Positions 1 to 4,335 of a stretch of 5,614 bases of DNA are shown here, piece after piece. The notes under the pieces were generated by a model. It did not search any database. It was not told where the DNA came from and saw only the letters and a program-made list of their open reading frames with translations. This DNA is from Ascidiaceihabitans sp047624005 (GTDB lineage: Bacteria; Pseudomonadota; Alphaproteobacteria; Rhodobacterales; Rhodobacteraceae). The position numbers and the translations under genes are program-made. How positions within the stretch are numbered: the stretch's first letter is position 1; the number at the start of each line of letters is the position of its first letter. The DNA is taken from NCBI GenBank assembly GCA_047624005.1, contig JBLHPE010000155.1:1-5614 (forward strand). The letters are read 5' to 3'.

Positions 1-57
1 CACACAGCTCAAAAGCTCGCAGCGGTCTTCGCCGGAAAGAAATTTGGGACGGATCAT
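1..57 (-). CDS. IS630-family transposase, N-terminal fragment (runs off left edge)
   Basis: An ATG at 57 opens a minus-strand frame that stays open to position 1, giving 19 residues, MIRPKFLSGEDRCELLSCV. From memory, this resembles the N-terminus of IS630-type transposases (IS630/Tc1/mariner superfamily), which begin with a short basic stretch, then an E-D-R helix leading into a helix-turn-helix that binds the element's ends. The catalytic DDE domain would lie outside the window. No strong ribosome binding site precedes the ATG, which is common for transposases. The frame is also open upstream of the ATG back to a stop at 111-109, but has no other ATG there. Assignment from 19 residues is tentative. 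The alternative is a random open frame, or a remnant of the regulator gene beside it in a shifted frame. Confidence 0.45.
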   Translation of the reverse strand, partial: MIRPKFLSGEDRCELLSCV

Positions 58-124
58 AGGCGAAGAAGAATCTATTCCCGTGCAAACATCAACAATTTCT
101 TCGGGTCCTCAATGACTCTCAGTA
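1..124 (-). mobile_element. Probable end of an IS630-type insertion sequence
   Basis: The neighbouring XRE protein reads like its family up to Ile61 and then turns into an unrelated 16-residue tail. The break falls at TATA (123-126), and IS630/Tc1-type elements are known to insert at TA and duplicate it. About 65 bases further on, the transposase-like ATG begins on the same strand, a normal distance from an element's end. The terminal inverted repeat would start near 122 with CTGAGAGTCATTGAGG on the minus strand. The other end is outside the window, so neither the repeat nor the TA duplication can be confirmed. The exact edge is uncertain by two bases, because either TA could be the target. 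Confidence 0.4.
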
Positions 125-305
125 TACGTGCTAAAACATCGGGGCGTGGAAAGCTTTCGCCCGAAAGGTAACGATTAAATTGCGTTCTATTTATCCCAAG
201 CTGGCGTGATAGCTCTGATATAGATGCAAATTCTTTTGCCAAATTGCGCAAGTTTGATCCAAACATACTACGCAATTCAGCAGGTTTTTGGAGTTCTTTT
301 CCCAT
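72..305 (-). pseudogene. XRE-family helix-turn-helix regulator, probably truncated by an insertion
   Basis: The frame encodes 77 residues from an ATG at 305 preceded by AGAGGG six bases upstream, a good ribosome binding site. Residues about 28-50 form a helix-turn-helix (SELSRQLGINRTQFNRYLSGE), followed by FPRPDVLARI. This pattern matches N-termini of XRE-type regulators in Rhodobacteraceae, which as I recall are much longer and carry a C-terminal domain after the DNA-binding part. Here, after Ile61, the last 16 residues (LRVIEDPKKLLMFARE) do not look like the family and probably come from the insertion sequence. The product may therefore be a bare DNA-binding domain lacking its sensing or dimerisation part. 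It could be inert, or could still occupy its operator. If the family includes genuine short members of about 77 residues, this would instead be an intact small regulator. Confidence 0.6.
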
Positions 306-330
306 TTTTGGCCCTCTTAGTTTAAATTAG

Positions 331-347
331 GCATCACAAGATGATGC
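331..347. promoter_or_regulatory. Inverted repeat upstream of the XRE gene, candidate operator
   Basis: GCATCA (331-336) and TGATGC (342-347) form a perfect six-base inverted repeat with a five-base spacer, starting 26 bases upstream of the XRE start codon. The extended half-site GGCATCAC occurs at 330-337 and again at 393-400. XRE-type regulators commonly bind such repeats as dimers and control their own genes, so this is a plausible autoregulatory site. No binding evidence exists in the sequence itself, and six-base arms can arise by chance. Confidence 0.3.
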
Positions 348-380
348 TGATTTTCGCTAATTGGGCGCTTGCAGACAGGG

Positions 381-390
381 TTGACGTCAA
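381..390. repeat. Perfect 10-base palindrome TTGACGTCAA
   Basis: The ten bases TTGACGTCAA are fully self-complementary and lie in the 223-base region between the XRE gene and the plus-strand gene at 529. Each strand contains a TTGACG that resembles a -35 box. I could not find a convincing -10 box at 16-18 bases on either strand, so I do not call a promoter. It may be a protein binding site. Confidence 0.25.
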
Positions 391-528
391 GTGGCATCAC
401 TGCCGACACTTAGTAGCACCACTATGATACGTCCTTCGACACAAAATGCAAGCTGGCGTTGCGGAAATAGCCGTATGCCTAGACTGACATATCTCGTTTT
501 ATGGACTTAGCAGGAAGGTCAAATAATT

Positions 529-870
529 ATGATTGGTGTAATCCTTTGGAGCGACAAGCAAGAACGTAAAGCGGTCGTTTGGTGCGAAGATCAAGGAGAT
601 TTGGCGTTCCTTGGATGTGGAAGCACGCAGTATGACAACCTTGGTCAATTGGCTGAGGGCGATATTTTAGAATTTGATATTGAGATAGATGGCGATTTGC
701 GCCGCGTAAATAACCCGATACTTTTGACTCGGTATGACAGCAGTGATGTTGCAGTTGGCTTGGTCGATAACGCGCAAGCCGCAGAAACCCATCTGGGTAA
801 AGTACTGGCATTTCCCAGCCCTACACCAGCCAATGTCGCATCGGACCTTCCCGCAGAAATAGCTGTCTGA
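529..870 (+). CDS. Small conserved-looking protein of unknown function
   Basis: The gene encodes 113 residues. The ATG at 529 is preceded by AGGAAGG at 512-518, a strong ribosome binding site with a ten-base spacer, which supports both the gene and its start. The first 65 residues are rich in alternating hydrophobic and charged positions, suggesting beta strands: GVILWSD, KAVVWCEDQGDLAFL, then GDILEFDIEIDGDLRRVNNPILL. The tail from about residue 70 is rich in Ala, Pro and Ser and probably loosely folded. No signal peptide or membrane segment is visible, so it is likely cytoplasmic. The strand order and spacing loosely recall an OB-fold or cold-shock-like barrel, but the aromatic RNA-binding motifs of cold shock proteins are absent. 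It faces ilvN tail to tail with 44 bases between them and no clear terminator. I believe similar proteins occur in other Rhodobacteraceae, but I do not recognise a function. Confidence 0.75.
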   Translation: MIGVILWSDKQERKAVVWCEDQGDLAFLGCGSTQYDNLGQLAEGDILEFDIEIDGDLRRVNNPILLTRYDSSDVAVGLVDNAQAAETHLGKVLAFPSPTPANVASDLPAEIAV

Positions 871-914
871 ATTTAGTTAAACCCAAACACAATTGATGTA
901 GGACGTAATTCTGT

Positions 915-1475
915 TCAGTCGCCTCGTGACAGCGCGGCGACACCGGTTCTTGCAACATCTATCAAACCCAATGGCCGCATTAGATCTGCAAAAGCGTCAA
1001 TCTTTGCAGGTGCACCCGTGATTTCAAAGACAAACGTCTCAAGCGTGCTATCAACCACGTTTGCGCGAAAAATGTCGGCCAAGCGCAGTGCTTCGACCCG
1101 CTTTTCACCAGCGCCAGAGACTTTAAACATAGCCAATTCACGTTCCACGGAAGGGCCCTCAACCGTTAGGTCGTGAACTTCGTGGACGAGAACGATACGA
1201 CCTAGTTGGGCTTTTATCTGCTCGATGACCTGTGGGGTACCGGTTGTGACGATTGTGATCCGGGACAGCTGCCCTTGGTGATCTACTTCGGCGACGGTCA
1301 GGCTTTCAATATTATACCCACGGCCCGCAAACAGTCCGATAACCCGTGCAAGTGCACCAGGTTCATTGTCTACCAAAACTGCCAAGGTGTGACGTTCGAT
1401 AACGTCAGAGAAATTTGGACGTAGGTTGTAGGCGGAGTGGGCAGAAGCGCCCTGTTTTAATTTTAAAGCAGACAT
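915..1475 (-). CDS. ilvN: Acetolactate synthase small (regulatory) subunit IlvN
   Basis: The product (186 residues) is the regulatory subunit of acetolactate synthase (acetohydroxyacid synthase). It binds IlvB in the cytoplasm, raises its activity and makes it sensitive to valine-type feedback. Residues about 29-103 form the N-terminal ACT domain (HTLAVLVDNEPGALARVIGLF, then GRGYNIESLTV), where effectors bind. Residues about 110-180 form the C-terminal domain of the family (KRVEALRLADIFRANVVDST). I chose the ATG at 1475 because the protein then begins MSALKLKQ as in relatives I recall, has the usual length, and has GGAA six bases upstream. An in-frame ATG at 1538 would add 21 residues, but has no ribosome binding site and gives an N-terminus unlike the family. 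The gene follows ilvB by 106 bases on the same strand, so the two are probably co-transcribed. Confidence 0.95.
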   Translation of the reverse strand: MSALKLKQGASAHSAYNLRPNFSDVIERHTLAVLVDNEPGALARVIGLFAGRGYNIESLTVAEVDHQGQLSRITIVTTGTPQVIEQIKAQLGRIVLVHEVHDLTVEGPSVERELAMFKVSGAGEKRVEALRLADIFRANVVDSTLETFVFEITGAPAKIDAFADLMRPLGLIDVARTGVAALSRGD

Positions 1476-1551
1476 ATCGGTTCCATTCGTCAAAAAAGTT
1501 TGGTTCGCTTTTGCCAGTAAAAACGACATTGCGTCCAATGTAGGTGCTGAG

Positions 1552-1581
1552 TTCAGGCGACGTTTCCGTCGCCCGACTGAA
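1552..1581 (-). promoter_or_regulatory. GAAA-capped hairpin between ilvB and ilvN
   Basis: Read on the minus strand, GGCGACG (1573-1567) and CGTCGCC (1562-1556) form a seven-base perfect stem around the loop GAAA, a stable GNRA-type tetraloop. An outer pairing of TTCAG with CTGAA (1577-1581 with 1552-1556) could extend it, with a four-base bulge on one side. It begins directly after the ilvB stop codon and ends about 76 bases before the ilvN start. No T-run follows, so it is not a standard terminator. It might stabilise the ilvB message, hold back part of the read-through into ilvN, or set subunit ratios. This role is inference. Confidence 0.55.
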
Positions 1582-3333
1582 TTAGACCATCACTGACCCT
1601 TTAGCGTCGATGACGCCTTGCGTTTCTGCCTCGCCAAGTAACATCTCGTTATGGGCTTTGCCTGATGGGATCATTGGGAAACAGTTTTCATGTTTCTCGA
1701 CCAAGCAATCAAACAAGACAGGGCCGTCGTAGTTCAACATTTCCATGATCGCATCATCCAGATCATCTGGATCAGAACAAAGGATACCCTTGGCACCAAA
1801 AGCTTCCGCCAATTTCACAAAATCTGGCAAAGATTCGGACCAACTGGATGAATAACGTTCGCCGTGCAGCAATTCTTGCCACTGACGGACCATGCCAAGA
1901 CGTTCATTGTTCAGGATAAACTGTTTGACGGGCAGGTTGTATTGCATCGCCGTACCCAGCTCTTGCATGTTCATTAGCCAGCTTGCTTCACCGGCTACAT
2001 TGATTACCAAGGAGTCAGGATTGCCCATTTGCACACCAATAGATGCTGGGAAACCATAGCCCATCGTGCCCAGACCACCTGATGTCATCCAGCGATTTGG
2101 ATCTTCAAAGCCCAAGTATTGAGCGGCCCACATTTGGTGCTGGCCAACTTCTGTGGTGATGTAGCGATCATGCTTTTTGGTCAACGCTTCAAGCCGCGAC
2201 AAAGCGTATTGCGGCTTTATGACTTTGCCTTTTTGGGTGAATTTTAAGCAATCAATAGATTGCCATTCCTTGATCTGGCCCCACCATTTTCCAACGGCTG
2301 CGCTATTTGTCTTGCGTCCGCGTGATTTCCAGACCTTTAGCAGGTCTTCCAAAACATGACCAACATCGCCGACAATCGGGATATCTACGCGGATAACTTT
2401 GTTGATCGAGGAAGGATCAATATCAATGTGGGCCTTTATTGAATCGGGGCTAAACTCGCTGATCAGACCGGTGATCCGGTCATCAAATCGCGCGCCGATA
2501 TTGATCATCAAATCACAGTCATGCATCGCCATGTTGGCTTCATACAATCCGTGCATGCCCAACATGCCAAGCCAATTGTCGCCTGAAGCTGGATAAGCAC
2601 CAAGGCCCATCAACGTTGAAGTGATCGGAAACCCAGTTCCGGCGACCAATTCACGCAGCAGTTGGCTAGCACCTGTGCCGGAATTGATGACGCCACCACC
2701 AGTGTAGAAAAGTGGACGCTCTGCTTTTTCAATGGCAGCGACCAGTTGTGTGATCTCGTCCATGTCGCCTTTTACTGTAGGCTGATAGCGTGAGGTGGAC
2801 GGTTTAGGGGCCTGATATTCGCCATCTGCAAACTGCACGTCCTTAGGAATGTCGACCAAAACTGGACCCGGACGACCGCTGGTTGCAACGTGGAATGCCT
2901 CGTGAAGTACACCTGCCAGTGCGTCCGTTTCTTTTACCAGCCAATTGTGTTTGGTGCATGGACGCGTGATACCAACGGTATCGGCTTCTTGAAAAGCGTC
3001 TGAGCCGATCATGAATGTTGGTACTTGTCCGGTCAAAACGATGATCGGGATGCTGTCCAACAACGCGTCAGTCAAACCTGTTACGGCATTGGTTGCACCT
3101 GGGCCTGAGGTCACAAGGCAAACGCCTGGTTTACCAGTTGAGCGGGCGTAACCCTCGGCCGCGTGAACAGCACCTTGCTCGTGGCGGACTAAAACATGCT
3201 TGATTTGATTTTGCTGAAAAATAGCGTCGTAAATCGGGAGGACCGCGCCACCTGGGTATCCAAATACTGTGTCCACACCCTGATCAATCAGGGCTTGAAC
3301 AACCATTTTCGCTCCACTCATTTGGCGTGTCAT
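1582..3333 (-). CDS. ilvB: Acetolactate synthase large (catalytic) subunit IlvB
   Basis: The product (583 residues) is the thiamine-diphosphate enzyme that joins two pyruvates to 2-acetolactate, or pyruvate and 2-oxobutyrate to 2-aceto-2-hydroxybutyrate, the first common step of Val, Leu and Ile synthesis. Residues about 5-170 are the TPP-binding pyrimidine domain with the activating Glu52 (RHEQGAVHAAEGYAR) and GPGATN; about 195-330 the central FAD-binding-type domain (FYTGGGV, NIGARFDDRITG); about 390-550 the TPP pyrophosphate domain. The metal-binding motif reads G448-E-A-S...N475-N476, with Glu449 where most relatives have Asp. VRQWQ and the C-terminal CFPMIPSGKAHNEM are typical of the family. 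The ATG at 3333 has GGAG eight bases upstream, and the N-terminus MTRQMSGAKM fits close relatives. Length is normal and no defect is seen. Expression is probably governed by the attenuator just upstream. Confidence 0.98.
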   Translation of the reverse strand: MTRQMSGAKMVVQALIDQGVDTVFGYPGGAVLPIYDAIFQQNQIKHVLVRHEQGAVHAAEGYARSTGKPGVCLVTSGPGATNAVTGLTDALLDSIPIIVLTGQVPTFMIGSDAFQEADTVGITRPCTKHNWLVKETDALAGVLHEAFHVATSGRPGPVLVDIPKDVQFADGEYQAPKPSTSRYQPTVKGDMDEITQLVAAIEKAERPLFYTGGGVINSGTGASQLLRELVAGTGFPITSTLMGLGAYPASGDNWLGMLGMHGLYEANMAMHDCDLMINIGARFDDRITGLISEFSPDSIKAHIDIDPSSINKVIRVDIPIVGDVGHVLEDLLKVWKSRGRKTNSAAVGKWWGQIKEWQSIDCLKFTQKGKVIKPQYALSRLEALTKKHDRYITTEVGQHQMWAAQYLGFEDPNRWMTSGGLGTMGYGFPASIGVQMGNPDSLVINVAGEASWLMNMQELGTAMQYNLPVKQFILNNERLGMVRQWQELLHGERYSSSWSESLPDFVKLAEAFGAKGILCSDPDDLDDAIMEMLNYDGPVLFDCLVEKHENCFPMIPSGKAHNEMLLGEAETQGVIDAKGSVMV

Positions 3334-3374
3334 TTGTCTGGCTCCGTTTTAAAGCTGTAAGTTTTCAATTGTGC

Positions 3375-3402
3375 AAAAAAAAGCCCCCGTTTTGGCGGGG
3401 GC
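3375..3402 (-). terminator. Intrinsic terminator of the ilvB leader (attenuator)
   Basis: On the minus strand GCCCCCG (3402-3396), loop CCAAAA, and CGGGGGC (3389-3383) form a seven-base all-GC stem followed at once by eight T (3382-3375). This is a textbook intrinsic terminator. It lies 41 bases upstream of the ilvB start codon and after the leader peptide stop, where it would block transcription of ilvBN rather than end the response regulator gene 300 bases earlier. The position makes it an attenuator. Confidence 0.9.
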
Positions 3403-3443
3403 GCATGGGTACCATTATGGCGTTCCGTTACCGGACCATGCGC
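3401..3443 (-). promoter_or_regulatory. Candidate antiterminator and nested hairpin in the ilvB leader
   Basis: GCGCATGG (3443-3436, inside codons 11-14 of the leader peptide) is perfectly complementary to CCATGCGC (3408-3401), whose last two bases belong to the 5' arm of the terminator. Pairing of these eight bases could hinder terminator folding. Between them TCCG (3435-3432) and CGGA (3427-3424) form a small hairpin with loop GTAA that contains the leader stop codon; ATGG/CCAT can extend it as a competing fold. A ribosome stalled on the Val-Ile-Leu codons would leave GCGCATGG free, while a ribosome at the stop would cover it. The overlap with the terminator is only two bases, so exclusivity needs a folding calculation. 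Confidence 0.5.
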
Positions 3444-3475
3444 TGATTTCTTAGAATGACGACGACGGTGGTCAT
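3428..3475 (-). CDS. ilvB leader peptide, Val-Val-Val-Ile-Leu
   Basis: The frame encodes 15 residues, MTTVVVILRNQRMVR, followed by TAA. Codons 4-8 are Val-Val-Val-Ile-Leu (GTC GTC GTC ATT CTA) and codon 14 is another Val, so six of 15 residues are branched-chain amino acids, the end products of the pathway of ilvBN. GAGAGG lies ten bases upstream of the ATG as a possible ribosome binding site, with AGGG closer in. The peptide ends 25 bases before the terminator stem and 94 bases before ilvB. This arrangement matches leader peptides of ribosome-mediated attenuators such as ivbL and ilvL of enterobacteria. The peptide's role would be its translation: scarcity of charged Val, Ile or Leu tRNA would stall the ribosome and relieve termination. 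Its shortness means routine annotation would miss it. Confidence 0.88.
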   Translation of the reverse strand: MTTVVVILRNQRMVR

Positions 3476-3507
3476 ACCCTACGGGCCTCTCGATTGCATG
3501 AGCGTAC

Positions 3508-3534
3508 ATTATGGTTCAGTTTCGGGGGCGTCAA
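3508..3534 (-). promoter_or_regulatory. Candidate promoter of the ilvBN leader
   Basis: On the minus strand TTGACG (3534-3529) matches five of six -35 consensus bases and CATAAT (3513-3508) five of six -10 bases. The spacer is 15 bases, shorter than the usual 17. Transcription would begin near 3500, giving about 25 bases before the leader peptide ATG and a terminated leader RNA of roughly 125 bases. The position fits the attenuator downstream. The rest of the gene-free stretch, 3535-3678, shows no gene, no clear terminator after the response regulator, and no other repeat that I can support. Confidence 0.55.
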
Positions 3535-3678
3535 CAGCCTGTCAGAAGAAAAAGTGTCGCGAGGGTGGTATTTTTCGACATTTTATTGCGTTTAGGGTGC
3601 CAAGCGCAGAACTTTTAGAAAAATCAGGGTGCATTTCCCAGCCACTGTGATTCTGCCAAGTCCATCGACGTGATTGTC

Positions 3679-4335
3679 TTACAGAACAGTTCCGGTCCCT
3701 TGAAGAACACCATGTTCCATTGCGTATCGCGTTAACCCAGCGGTTGATGAGATGCCCAGCTTGCGTTTGATATTTTTACGATGCGTTTCGACAGTACGAA
3801 CGGATATTTCCAATTCAATAGCGACGTCTTTGTTTGAATTGCCTTGGGCCAACTGCAACAGAATTGTCTGCTCTCGGCCTGTAAGGGCTTCACGCGCACC
3901 ATTGGATTTCGGTTCCAACGATCCTGCGGCGCCAGTGCACAGATACTTCTCGCCGCGCATGACCGCATCGATGGCCAGCTTTATCTCGTCCGTTGGGACA
4001 TCTTTTAGAACATATCCCATGGCACCGTGCGCAAGGGCAGAAGAAATGTATTCAGGACTATCATGCATCGACAAAACCAAAACCCGTGTGCCGGGACGTT
4101 GTTCAATGACCATTTCTGTGGCTGTTAACCCGCCCATTTCGGGCATGTTCAGGTCCATCAGGATGACATCTGGGTTTAGGCTTTCTAGTTGATCGACGAC
4201 TGCACGGCCATTGTTCAGCACCCCGACAATCTCTAGCTCATCAAAACTTTCAAGGACGGATTGAATGCCTTGGGCGACCATGGGGTGATCATCAACTATT
4301 AGGACGCGGATAGGCGGGGTCATGCATTGGCTCAT
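3679..4335 (-). CDS. NarL/FixJ-family response regulator
   Basis: The product (218 residues) is a two-component response regulator that should bind DNA when phosphorylated. Residues about 9-125 are the receiver domain: acidic pair Asp15-Asp16 (VLIVDDHP), phosphoacceptor Asp61 (VILMDLNMPEMGG), the switch Ser89 (VLVLSMHD) and Lys111 (YVLKDVP). Residues about 148-208 are a LuxR-type helix-turn-helix (LTGREQTILLQLAQGNSNKDVA, then VRTVETHRKNIKRKLG). All expected key residues are present. The start at 4335 overlaps the kinase stop codon as ATGA, which indicates translational coupling and a partner pair. A second ATG at 4323 would remove four residues and cannot be excluded. Target genes cannot be told from the sequence; the gene ends about 145 bases before the ilvB promoter candidate. 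Confidence 0.95.
   Translation of the reverse strand: MSQCMTPPIRVLIVDDHPMVAQGIQSVLESFDELEIVGVLNNGRAVVDQLESLNPDVILMDLNMPEMGGLTATEMVIEQRPGTRVLVLSMHDSPEYISSALAHGAMGYVLKDVPTDEIKLAIDAVMRGEKYLCTGAAGSLEPKSNGAREALTGREQTILLQLAQGNSNKDVAIELEISVRTVETHRKNIKRKLGISSTAGLTRYAMEHGVLQGTGTVL

Noticed and set aside
58..108. Minus-strand frame upstream of the transposase ATG as a shifted continuation of the XRE gene
   Set aside because: The residues do not resemble the expected XRE continuation, and the frame leads straight into the transposase-like N-terminus, so an insertion explains it better than a frameshift.
381..428. Promoter for the gene at 529 using TTGACG (381-386) or TATGAT (423-428)
   Set aside because: The two boxes are 36 bases apart and neither has a partner at 16-18 bases, so no promoter could be supported.
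527..833. Minus-strand open frames opposite the gene at 529
   Set aside because: They have no upstream ribosome binding site and unnatural composition; the plus-strand frame has a strong one.
1476..1538. N-terminal extension of IlvN from the ATG at 1538 or 1529
   Set aside because: Neither start has a clear ribosome binding site, the added residues do not resemble the family, and the ATG at 1475 gives the usual N-terminus and length.
3456..3650. Plus-strand open frame of 64 residues across the ilvB leader region
   Set aside because: It lies antisense to the leader peptide and promoter candidate, has no convincing ribosome binding site, and its composition does not resemble a protein.
3752..4192. 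Plus-strand open frame of 146 residues opposite the response regulator
   Set aside because: It is the antisense shadow of a well-supported response regulator gene, with a composition rich in Ser, Arg and Pro and no family motif.
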